In this document: one piece after another, positions 1 to 6,900 of the stretch | How the letters are laid out: every line of letters begins with the position of its first letter | How positions within the stretch are numbered: position 1 is the first letter of the stretch | Origin: Bacillota bacterium | Lineage (GTDB): Bacteria > Bacillota > Clostridia > Christensenellales > CAG-138 | Length of the DNA: 7,565 nucleotides | Direction of reading: 5' to 3' | Assembly (NCBI GenBank): GCA_023458615.1 | Contig: JAEWYV010000035.1 | Span: 1 to 7,565 of the forward strand | Notes under the pieces: model-generated | Told to the model about the DNA's origin: nothing | The model's input: only the letters and a program-made list of their open reading frames with translations | Database searches by the model: none | Translations under genes and position numbers: made by a program

Positions 1-479
1 GAGCTTTGGCTCACCGTCCAAACCTCGTCGCAGCGCTGATAGAAATTGACGATGGTTGCAACCGCGAGGTTGGCGAGCATCTCTGTCTTCGTGTACTGAT
101 AAAAATCGTCGTAATAGCGCGAATGAAACATACCGATGATCGGGATATTGCGCCGGCGCGCGAGCCGCTGTGCCTCAAGTCCGGCGATAAACGGAGAATG
201 CGCATGCACGATGTCCAGATTGACCGTGCGCATGCGGGCATCATAGTGTGTGTCAAGCTGCGGAATGCCCGTGCTGTATTGCCGCTGCCGCGGGAGCTCC
301 ATGCTGATAAAGTCGATGAGCTCAAAGGGATAGCCGCCGCGAAAGCCTGTATCCGACATGGGCGCAATCACATAGCACTCTTCGCCCCGGCGGGCAAGCG
401 CTGTTGCGTAGTGATAGACCACGCGGCCTACGCCGTCCACAATCGGCAAAAAGGAATCGCTGAACTGTCCTATTTTCAT
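1..479 (-). CDS. GT4-family glycosyltransferase, N-terminal part (truncated by window edge)
   Basis: Reading the minus strand from the ATG at 479 gives 159 codons with no stop, so the gene continues beyond position 1. The protein begins MKIGQFSDSFLPIVDGVGR, the usual start of a retaining GT4 (GT-B fold) donor/acceptor domain: a first beta strand, then a glycine-rich D15-G-V-G-R loop. It continues with DIVHAHSPF at about residues 89-97 and an FHSRYYDDFY stretch typical of clostridial GT4 enzymes that glycosylate lipids or envelope polymers. The family transfers a sugar from a nucleotide-sugar at the cytoplasmic membrane face. The catalytic C-terminal domain (EX7E region) is outside the window, so donor and acceptor cannot be told. 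The start is supported by a GAAAGGTG Shine-Dalgarno-like element (500-493), although its 13-nt spacing is long. The gene is divergent from the secreted glycosidase gene at 744. Confidence 0.85.
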   Translation of the reverse strand, partial: MKIGQFSDSFLPIVDGVGRVVYHYATALARRGEECYVIAPMSDTGFRGGYPFELIDFISMELPRQRQYSTGIPQLDTHYDARMRTVNLDIVHAHSPFIAGLEAQRLARRRNIPIIGMFHSRYYDDFYQYTKTEMLANLAVATIVNFYQRCDEVWTVSQS

Positions 480-492
480 TTGGGGAGTTTCA

Positions 493-500
493 CACCTTTC
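493..500 (-). promoter_or_regulatory. Ribosome binding site of the glycosyltransferase gene
   Basis: The minus strand reads GAAAGGTG here, 13 nt before the ATG at 479. The core AAAGG matches a Shine-Dalgarno, but the spacing is longer than ideal. No better in-frame start lies nearby. Confidence 0.5.
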
Positions 501-604
501 GAATGAGTTGTTGCTGTCTGTTTCTAACGCATCCGCTCGATGCAAGGAGGGCCCAGCTGGCAGAAAAAACGCCTGCCTTCCAAGGGGCATGCCTCAACAC
601 CTTC

Positions 605-613
605 ATTCTACCA
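605..613 (-). promoter_or_regulatory. Extended -10 promoter, leftward
   Basis: The minus strand reads TGGTAGAAT: the TGn extension followed by a 4/6 match to TATAAT. No convincing -35 hexamer lies 16-18 bp upstream, which fits an extended -10 promoter. The start would be near 598, giving a leader of about 120 nt for the glycosyltransferase gene. It forms the left arm of the dyad at 600-642. Confidence 0.4.
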
Positions 614-628
614 CAACACCCGAAAACG

Positions 629-637
629 TGTTATGAT
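629..637 (+). promoter_or_regulatory. Extended -10 promoter, rightward
   Basis: TGtTATGAT has the TGn extension and a 5/6 -10 hexamer at 632-637. The best -35 candidate is only ACCACA (610-615, 3/6, 16-bp spacer), and it overlaps the leftward -10. The start would be near 644, giving a leader of about 100 nt ahead of the ATG at 744. It probably drives the glycosidase gene and, by read-through, rarA and the DUF3592 gene. Confidence 0.45.
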
Positions 638-643
638 GAAGGG

Positions 644-743
644 CAAGGTTTTACATCCTGCGATGTGAACTATTGTGTCGGCGTAAGAAAGGGAATGCCT
701 TTCTGCGCGGCAAGACAATGAACAAGACCGGAAATTGAACTGC
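644..743 (+). promoter_or_regulatory. Structured 5' leader of the glycosidase mRNA
   Basis: Two simple hairpins are visible. The first spans 650-669: an 8-pair stem including one G-U, built on ACATC/GATGT with a CTGC loop. The second spans 686-704: a perfect 7-bp AGAAAGG/CCTTTCT stem with a GAATG loop. A six-codon mini-ORF (ATG at 718, TGA at 736-738) ends 5 nt before the ATG at 744. The only Shine-Dalgarno-like bases are GGAA at 730-733, so initiation may be weak or controlled. I recognise no riboswitch class here. Confidence 0.3.
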
Positions 744-1823
744 ATGAAACGGCTGAAACGAATACTCTCCCTGCTATTTCTGACAGGCGCAATGCTTGCG
801 CTTTGTCCTTCTGCGTTGGCACAGGAGGCACCGACCTATGGCGATTTGACAGGAGACGGGCAGATCACGGCGGCGGACGCGGCGGTTCTACTGCGCGGCG
901 TCGCATCTAGTCAGCTCTCCGAGGACACGCGTCCGGATCTGGACTTCACAAAAAACGGAACGATCGATGAGATAGATGCTCGCGCGGCGCTCTATTTTGC
1001 CTGCGGCGGGATCGAGGATATGATTGCATTTGGAGAGCGGGTCTCCGGTGGACTCTGTTCGGAACGGTTGTTTGACCGATTCAGCTACACGGGCACGGTG
1101 GACGACGGCAACGGCAACTACCGGAGCGAGAATGTCGCGGTGTTGATTCACCGCGGACGCTATAAAACGAGCAACTATAGCGTAGCGGAAATCTATATTC
1201 AGGACATCTCGCTATTGACGACGGCGTTTGGCGGGGGAAAGTTCGGCGGCGGAAAAAATACCGTTGCAAAGATGTTTGATTCGGTGCCGGACGCGGTTGT
1301 TGCGCTCAATGGAGATTTTTACTCGCTTCATGATTACGGCCCGCTGGTGCGAAACGGCGAGGTTTACCGCGACCGGATCAATAAAAATTGGGATATTGCG
1401 TTGCTGTTGACCAGCGGCGAGCTGGCAACCTATGATTACCGAACGCTGACGAAAGAAGTCTACGCGGGATTGCAGGTTTATCAATCCTGGGTGTTCGGGC
1501 CGTCGCTTCTGGATGCTGGCGGACACGCAAAGGAAAAGTTTCGCAGCGCGCTGCAAGAGACAAACCCACGCTCGGTACTTGGCTACTATGAACCCGGACA
1601 TTATGCTTTTCTTGCGGTGGACGGGCGTATGAAAAAGTCCAAGGGGCTGACGATGCAGGAACTCTCCCAACTCTGCGAGGAACTGGGTTTTAAGCGGGCA
1701 TATAATCTTGACGGCGGGCAGTCCAGCGTACTGCTCGCAAAAAACGGCCCGATCAACAATCCGGTGCGAAACGGGCGGCCTATCAGCGATATCATAGCCA
1801 TTCGCGATCCGCAGCTGGGCTAA
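744..1823 (+). CDS. Secreted dockerin-like phosphodiester glycosidase (NAGPA family)
   Basis: The 359-residue protein starts with a classical signal peptide: a basic MKRLKR head, a hydrophobic core at about 7-21, and cleavage probably after ALA26. Residues 32-90 form a dockerin-type-I-like pair of Ca-binding loops, DLTGDGQITAAD (34-45) and DFTKNGTIDEID (67-78). From about residue 105 to the end is an NAGPA/DUF2233 domain, the family of the lysosomal 'uncovering enzyme' and of bacterial exopolysaccharide proteins. Its hallmarks are ALNGDFY (187-193), GPLVRNGEVY, NLDGGQSSVLL (321-331) and the terminal GRPISDIIAI. Known members cleave sugar-1-phosphodiesters; the substrate here is unknown. I chose ATG 744 over an in-frame TTG at 735 because it gives a clean signal peptide and a workable GGAA spacing of 10 nt. 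rarA follows after 62 bp with no obvious terminator. Confidence 0.85.
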   Translation: MKRLKRILSLLFLTGAMLALCPSALAQEAPTYGDLTGDGQITAADAAVLLRGVASSQLSEDTRPDLDFTKNGTIDEIDARAALYFACGGIEDMIAFGERVSGGLCSERLFDRFSYTGTVDDGNGNYRSENVAVLIHRGRYKTSNYSVAEIYIQDISLLTTAFGGGKFGGGKNTVAKMFDSVPDAVVALNGDFYSLHDYGPLVRNGEVYRDRINKNWDIALLLTSGELATYDYRTLTKEVYAGLQVYQSWVFGPSLLDAGGHAKEKFRSALQETNPRSVLGYYEPGHYAFLAVDGRMKKSKGLTMQELSQLCEELGFKRAYNLDGGQSSVLLAKNGPINNPVRNGRPISDIIAIRDPQLG

Positions 1824-1885
1824 ACGCAGGACTGTCTGAACCAATGAAAGAGCAAGAACAAACCAGAGATTAGAAAAGCTATCAT

Positions 1886-3235
1886 ATGGAAGATTTATTT
1901 CAAAATCACATAGAGGAAAACGCGCCGCTTGCTGACCGGATGCGCCCGCGCACACTGGACGAGTTCATCGGACAGCGGCACATCGTTGGTGAGGGCAAGC
2001 TGCTTCGGCGCGCGATTTTAACCGATCGTTTGCAGTCGTCCATTTTCTTTGGCCCGCCGGGCACGGGAAAGACCACACTCGCCGCTATTGTTGCCAACGC
2101 AACCGGCGGTGCGTTTGTCAAACTCAACGCCGTTACGGCAGGGGTAAAGGAACTCCGCGCTATCGTTGAGGAGGCGGAACAGCGCCTAAAGCTCTACCGC
2201 CAGCCGACCTATCTTCTTCTGGATGAGTGCCACCGCTGGAGCAAGACCCAGTCGGACTCCCTCCTGCCCGCGCTGGAGAAGGGAACCATCCGGTTCATCG
2301 GCTCCACCACGGAGAACCCTATGATTTCGATGACGAGCGCAATCGTCTCCCGCTGCCGCGTGTTTCAGTTTTATCCGCTGAACAGTGAGGATGTGGAGCA
2401 GGCGATTGGAAACGCGCTGAAGGATGAAATGCGTGGCTTTGGCAAGCTGAATGTTGCGCTTGAGGACGAGGCGCTGCATACGTTCTCCGCCATTGCCAAC
2501 GGGGACTGCCGCAACGCGCTCAACGCGCTGGAACTCGCGGTGCTCACCACGCCACCGGATGCGGCGGGCGAAATTCGCATCACGCGGGAAATCGCCGCCG
2601 AGTCCAGCCAGAAAAAGGTCATCAAGTGCGACGAGCAACTCTTTTACGATATGCTATCTGCGTTTTGCAAGAGTTTGCGCGGCGGAGACTCCGACGCGGC
2701 GATTGCGTGGTTTACGCGTCTGCTGTATGCCGGAGTTGACCCGCGTATCATTGCGCGGCGGCTCATTGCGCACGCGAGCGAAGATATTGGGCTCGCCAAT
2801 CCGCAGGCGATGGTCCAGGCGGTTACGGCGGCGGATGCGCTGGAGCACATTGGTCTGCCGGAGGCGCGGCTCTCACTCACGCAGGCGATCATCTTCCTCT
2901 GCGAATCGCCAAAATCCAACAGCGTTGTCATGGCGCTAACCGCGGCGTCGGCGGACGCGGAGCAGAGCTTTGACGAGCCAGTGCCGATCTATCTGCGGGA
3001 TACCTCCTTTGCGGGGGCTGGTAAGCTCGGTCACGGAAAGGGCTATCTCTATCCGCACGATTTTCCCGGTCATTGGGTCAAGCAGGACTATATGCCGCCT
3101 TCGCTCAAGGGAAAGCGATATTACCAGCCTTCCGATCAGGGGCAGGAGGCCAAGATCCGCGAGAATCACGAGCGGCGGGAGGTTCTGCGCGGCGGCAAAA
3201 ACCCGCCGAAGGAATCCGAAAAGACAGAGTCGTAA
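1886..3235 (+). CDS. rarA: Replication-associated recombination protein A (AAA+ ATPase)
   Basis: The 449-residue cytoplasmic ATPase belongs to the RarA/MgsA/WRNIP1 family, which acts at stalled replication forks with SSB and recombination proteins. The AAA+ core is complete: Walker A GPPGTGKTT (56-64), Walker B LLLDECHR (110-117), sensor 1 in GSTTENP (139-145), an arginine finger in SAIVSR (R156), and sensor 2 in GDCRNAL (R209). The C-terminal half carries the tetramerisation domain, with ARRLIAHASEDIGLANPQA and ESPKSNSVVMAL recognisable. The length is normal. Walker B reads DECHRW rather than the common DEVHRF, a conservative variation. A charged Lys/Glu-rich tail ends the protein. The Shine-Dalgarno before ATG 1886 is poor (only AGAAAAG), so translation may rely partly on upstream traffic. 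The downstream DUF3592 gene begins 27 bp after the stop. Confidence 0.95.
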   Translation: MEDLFQNHIEENAPLADRMRPRTLDEFIGQRHIVGEGKLLRRAILTDRLQSSIFFGPPGTGKTTLAAIVANATGGAFVKLNAVTAGVKELRAIVEEAEQRLKLYRQPTYLLLDECHRWSKTQSDSLLPALEKGTIRFIGSTTENPMISMTSAIVSRCRVFQFYPLNSEDVEQAIGNALKDEMRGFGKLNVALEDEALHTFSAIANGDCRNALNALELAVLTTPPDAAGEIRITREIAAESSQKKVIKCDEQLFYDMLSAFCKSLRGGDSDAAIAWFTRLLYAGVDPRIIARRLIAHASEDIGLANPQAMVQAVTAADALEHIGLPEARLSLTQAIIFLCESPKSNSVVMALTAASADAEQSFDEPVPIYLRDTSFAGAGKLGHGKGYLYPHDFPGHWVKQDYMPPSLKGKRYYQPSDQGQEAKIRENHERREVLRGGKNPPKESEKTES

Positions 3236-3248
3236 CGCGCAAAGCGCG
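3236..3248 (+). repeat. Tight GC hairpin between rarA and the DUF3592 gene
   Basis: CGCGC-AAA-GCGCG is a perfect 5-bp all-GC inverted repeat that starts right after the rarA stop codon and ends 3 nt before the next Shine-Dalgarno. There is no T-tract, so it is not a canonical intrinsic terminator. It could affect mRNA processing or access to the downstream ribosome binding site. Confidence 0.45.
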
Positions 3249-3251
3249 AGT

Positions 3252-3256
3252 AGGAG
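3252..3256 (+). promoter_or_regulatory. Ribosome binding site of the DUF3592 gene
   Basis: AGGAG lies 6 nt before the ATG at 3263. This is a good match and spacing, and it fixes the start. Confidence 0.75.
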
Positions 3257-3262
3257 TGAACC

Positions 3263-3715
3263 ATGCAATTTCTAATCCCTTCCACCAACATCACGTTTGC
3301 GGGGTTATTTACCGCGATTTTCTCCGGCACCTTCGGCCTGATGGGTTTGATCTTCCTTGTCGTAGGGCTCTCCATCTCCGCCGGGCAAAACAGAAAGCGC
3401 AGCCTCTGCACCGCCAGCGCCGAAGGCACGGTGAGTGCCATGCAGAGCCAGTTTGGAACCACGGGGCTTCGCGCGGTGTATAGCTTTTTCATCGATGGAA
3501 AGCCGTATCAGTATATCTCCAACTACTCCGGAACAAATAACCTGCTCGTGGGTCAAACCGTGCAGGTCTACTATGATCCGCAGAACATCGGTCGCGTCTA
3601 TATTGAGGAGGATGCGCGGCAGATGCTGAATTTCACGCGTGTATTCACGATTCTTGGAATCGTGTTTCTATCGGTTGCGATCATTGTTGCGGTGGTGCTG
3701 CTTGGCATGCTTTAA
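3263..3715 (+). CDS. DUF3592-type two-TM membrane protein
   Basis: The 150-residue protein has an N-terminal hydrophobic segment (about 14-38), a central soluble part, and a C-terminal hydrophobic segment (about 128-149). The middle resembles DUF3592: a TASAEGTVSAM strand, VYSFFIDGKPYQY, then GQTVQVYYDPQNIGRVY (97-113), where the VYYDP signature is the best recognition point. The family is a widespread small beta-rich domain between two membrane helices. It has no assigned biochemical role, and I do not infer one. It has a strong AGGAG ribosome site and follows rarA closely, so it is probably the last gene of that operon before the 205-bp gap. Confidence 0.75.
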   Translation: MQFLIPSTNITFAGLFTAIFSGTFGLMGLIFLVVGLSISAGQNRKRSLCTASAEGTVSAMQSQFGTTGLRAVYSFFIDGKPYQYISNYSGTNNLLVGQTVQVYYDPQNIGRVYIEEDARQMLNFTRVFTILGIVFLSVAIIVAVVLLGML

Positions 3716-3733
3716 AAATCTGGAATACTGCTC

Positions 3734-3748
3734 TTTTTGCCGCAAAAA
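3734..3748. repeat. AT-rich inverted repeat after the DUF3592 gene
   Basis: TTTTTG-CCG-CAAAAA is a perfect 6-bp stem with a 3-nt loop, 19 nt after the DUF3592 stop. The stem itself is AT-rich and no T-run follows, so it is at best a weak terminator. The remaining intergenic sequence up to the promoter at 3841 shows an A7 run (3773-3779) but nothing else I can name. Confidence 0.3.
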
Positions 3749-3840
3749 CGGTCTAAATAGCAAGGGAATCGCAAAAAAATGCTCCTGTGGTGTGAATGCG
3801 GTTATATTTCGGACATTTTGTGAATAATCGTGGGGTATCA

Positions 3841-3869
3841 TTGGCAGAGCACCAGCCTTATGGTACACT
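3841..3869 (+). promoter_or_regulatory. Sigma-70-type promoter of the CotH-VTC cassette
   Basis: TTGGCA (3841-3846, 5/6 to TTGACA) is separated by exactly 17 bp from TACACT (3864-3869, 4/6 to TATAAT), which is preceded by the extended TGg motif. This is the best promoter in the window. It predicts a start near 3876 and a leader of about 45 nt. Confidence 0.65.
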
Positions 3870-3874
3870 GGACG

Positions 3875-3904
3875 TTGCGAAAATGCGTATCCGCAGGTTC
3901 GCGA
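3875..3904 (+). promoter_or_regulatory. 5'-terminal mRNA hairpin before the CotH gene
   Basis: GCGAA (3877-3881) pairs with TTCGC (3898-3902). TGCG (3884-3887) pairs with CGCA (3892-3895) around a TATC loop, and an AA/GG 2x2 internal loop lies between the two stems. Two further weak pairs (3876-3903, 3875-3904) can extend the base. The hairpin begins at the predicted transcription start and ends where the Shine-Dalgarno begins. Confidence 0.45.
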
Positions 3905-3910
3905 AAGGAG
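3904..3910 (+). promoter_or_regulatory. Ribosome binding site of the CotH gene
   Basis: AAAGGAG lies 10 nt upstream of ATG 3921. It is a strong Shine-Dalgarno that supports this start, which also gives the basic N-terminus and membrane anchor. Confidence 0.7.
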
Positions 3911-3920
3911 CATTGGACAC

Positions 3921-6900
3921 ATGGCGAAACGAAGAAGGAGATCATCCGGCGCGCGCAAGCTGCTCGTTGTTGTGCTGCTTGCCGTTAGCGCCGTTGCGCT
4001 CATTCTTTATATAACAAAAGGCGGCAGGGCGATCGACACGTCAACCCTTGGGCAGATTGAGATCAATGAGGTCATGACCAGTAACAAGGGAACCGTGCCA
4101 GATGAGACGGGCGCTTTTCCCGACTGGATCGAGGTGTATAACAACACCGATTCCGATCTGGATATTTCCGGCTATGGATTGACCGATGAACTGATCTCCG
4201 CGGCGAAATGGACATTCCCGGAAGGATCCATTCTGCCTGCGCGCGGTTATCTTGTCGTGTTCTGCAGCGGGGATCCCACGCGCGGAAAGATGCATACACC
4301 CTTTAAACTTTCCGCTTCGGACGATGTCATTCTTTCCAACGTCTCCGGCAAGGTGGTGGATAGCATCACCCTGCGCCCTGTGACGAGCGGTTATTCGCTC
4401 GGGCGTAGCGCGGAGGACACGACTGCCTGGAAAGAGATGCTGCCTAGCCCCGGCTACCCCAATTCCGCTGAAGGCGCGGCGCAGTATCTGGCAACCCTGT
4501 CTGCTTCGGCGGATGAATCCAATGGTGTCTATCTCAATGAATTCATGGCGAGCAACGCCTCAACTCTTGTTGGTCCCGATGGCGCATATTGCGACTGGAT
4601 CGAACTCTACAACACCACAGGATCGGATGTCGATCTCTCCGGATTCGGCATCTCCGATTCCGCGACGCAGCCGCTGAAATATACGCTGCCCAAGGGGACA
4701 ACCATTCCCGCCAACGGCGTATTGCTTATCTACTGTACAGGCCGCGAAACACCGGAAGGCTCGGATAAGATCGAGGCCCCGTTCAGCCTTGCCGCCTATG
4801 CGGAGAGCGTGGTGTTCTCTACACCGACCGGGCGCATCCTCGACCAATATGACTATACCCGCGCGGGCACGGACATCAGCATTGCGCGAAACCCGGATGG
4901 TACGGGTGAATGGGCGCCCTGCTCCCAGCCGACGCCGGGATACACCAACAATAATGCTGGCTTACAGGCGTTTATGCAGACCCTTTCCTATGGCAAGGGG
5001 GATATCATTATCTCTGAGGCACTCAATGCGAACGTCTCAACGCTCAAGCAGGCGGACGGGGAATATTACGACTGGATCGAAATTCATAACACCACGGGAT
5101 CACCCATTCCGCTGGCGGGCTATGCGCTGAGCAATAACGCAAAGAACCCCGCCAAATGGGTGTTTCCTGATATAACGCTCGACGCGGGCGAATATTTAAC
5201 AATTCTCGCGTCTGGCAAGAATGTGGCCGACGCGCAAAAAAAAAATAATCTAGAAACGAATTTTGGGCTCTCCTCAAGCGGGGACGTTGTCTTACTGTTT
5301 CAGCCGGATGGCACCATTCTGGACAAGCTGCTCGTACCAAAGGGGCACGCGGACGTCAGCTACGGCAGAACGGATTCGAACCTGTTTTTCTATGAAAAGC
5401 CAACGCCAAATGCGGCAAACGGAACCGGTATGATCGGCTATGCGGAAACGCCGAAGATCCTCACCGCCGGCGGTGCGTTTGATAGTCCGCAAACCGTTAC
5501 CATAGAGGTGCCGGAAGGCTGCGCGGTGACCTACACCACCGATGGAACGAACCCGACCGAAAGTTCCAAGCAATACAGCGGACCGATTTCTGTGAGCAGC
5601 ACCACGCCGCTGCGTGCCCGCGCATTTAAGAGCGGGTACAGCGCAAGCGACATCGCGAGCCAAACCTACATCATTTACACGGGTGAGAGCACGGTGCAAA
5701 ACCATCACTTTGCGTTGCCCGTGGTCAGCATTGTGACGGACCCGGCGAATTTCTGGGATCCGAACACGGGCATCTATGTGGTTGGAAACGAATTTGCAAC
5801 GGTCTCAGGGCAGCTGCCGACCGATCTTCGGATCGAGAATGGTATGCAGGACCCCAATTGGAACCTTGCCAACTTCAACGCCCAGCCGAAGTCCCATCCC
5901 GACCCGCTGGGCCGCGAATGGGAGCGCAACGTACACTTTGACTATATTGATGCAAATGGCACTTCTCTCTACAGCGGGGACGGCGTTGTACAGATTCAGG
6001 GACAGTTCTCGCGCAATAAGGAGCAGAAGGGGCTTGCACTGATTGCCAAGGGCGCATACGGTGATTCGTCCTTCAACTATCCGTTCTTTGAGAACCGAAC
6101 CGCGACGAGCTATAAAGGACTCATCCTCCGCGCAAGCGCGCAGGACGCGACCAATAGCCGAATCCGCGATAACCTCGTGACTACGCTGTTTGAAGAGGGC
6201 AATACCGGCCTGCCGGAAAATCGGGCGGTTGTCGTGCAGGCGCACAAGCAGGTTGTCGTACTCATCAACGGCAAGTATTGGGGTGTCTATGACTTCATGG
6301 AGCGCATCAAGGAGGATTTCATAGCCTCTCGCTTCCACTTGAGCAACCCCGATTCGGTGGATATTCTATATGGCAACGGAAACCAGTTCTGTGTACTCGC
6401 CGGAAACGGCTGGGAAGATTATACGGATATGGTAGAGTGGGCCGGAAGCCATGACCTGAGCAACCCGTCCAATTACGATTACATCAACACCCTGATGGAT
6501 GTGGAAAACTTTGCCACTTATACGGCGGCGGAGATCATCGTCGGCAATACGGATTCGGGCAATCTCAAGTACTGGAGAAGCGCAGAATACGACAACAAAT
6601 GGCGCTGGATCCTATACGACTTCTGCTGGGCGATGAACCGGGACGATAAAAATTCGGACGCATACACCAGCGGGTTCCGCAGAGACTTCTTCTCCCGCTA
6701 TTTTGACCCCGAAGGGCACGGGGCAAGCAAGGCAACCTCGACGGTACTCATCCGCGCGCTGCTGGCAAACGCCAGCTTCAAGCAGATGTTCCTTGAAAAG
6801 GTTGCGATCATGATGAACGACATCTACACGCCGGAGAAGATCAACGCAATGGTGGATCGCCTGCAGAGCAACATTGCCCCGGAGATGAAGTATGACGTCG

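Larger units (their letters stand above)
600..642. repeat. 43-bp imperfect inverted repeat containing two divergent promoters
   Basis: The minus-strand arm reads GTGGTAGAATGAAGG (614-600) and the plus-strand arm reads GTGTTATGATGAAGG (628-642). They agree at 12 of 15 positions around a centre at 621, with a 13-nt middle. The outer seven bases (CCTTCAT / ATGAAGG) are perfect. A second, offset dyad, AACAC-N8-GTGTT (615-619 and 628-632), sits inside. The arms coincide with the extended -10 elements of both divergent promoters, so the dyad could be a regulator site, a symmetric promoter pair, or a stem-loop if transcribed. The repeat is seen directly; its role is inferred. Confidence 0.6.

Noticed and set aside
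6..506. 166-codon plus-strand open frame over the left edge
   Set aside because: It is antisense to the minus-strand GT4 glycosyltransferase, whose N-terminal motifs are clear. The plus-strand translation has no recognisable features.
503..721. 72-codon Cys-rich open frame on the plus strand in the divergent intergenic region
   Set aside because: It has no Shine-Dalgarno, no recognisable motif and odd composition. It spans the dyad and both predicted promoters, so it is very likely chance.
735..743. TTG at 735 as start of the glycosidase gene
   Set aside because: It would add three residues before MKRLKR and leaves almost no spacing from the GGAA element. ATG 744 gives the standard signal peptide.
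1880..1885. TATCAT as a -10 element for rarA
   Set aside because: It touches the ATG, leaving no room for a transcription start and leader, and no -35 is seen at the right distance.
1212..1955. 247-codon antisense open frame over the glycosidase and rarA start
   Set aside because: It is a shadow of a GC-biased gene. The sense strand has clear NAGPA motifs, and the antisense protein shows none.
2451..2939. 162-codon Arg-rich open frame inside rarA
   Set aside because: It is an out-of-frame reading of the conserved C-terminal half of rarA, with low-complexity Arg/Ser composition.
3734..3748. Intrinsic terminator after the DUF3592 gene
   Set aside because: The stem is AT-rich and there is no following T-tract. 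It is kept only as an inverted repeat.
5805..6338. 177-codon antisense open frame in the CotH gene
   Set aside because: It is a shadow; the sense frame encodes the conserved CotH core across the same stretch.
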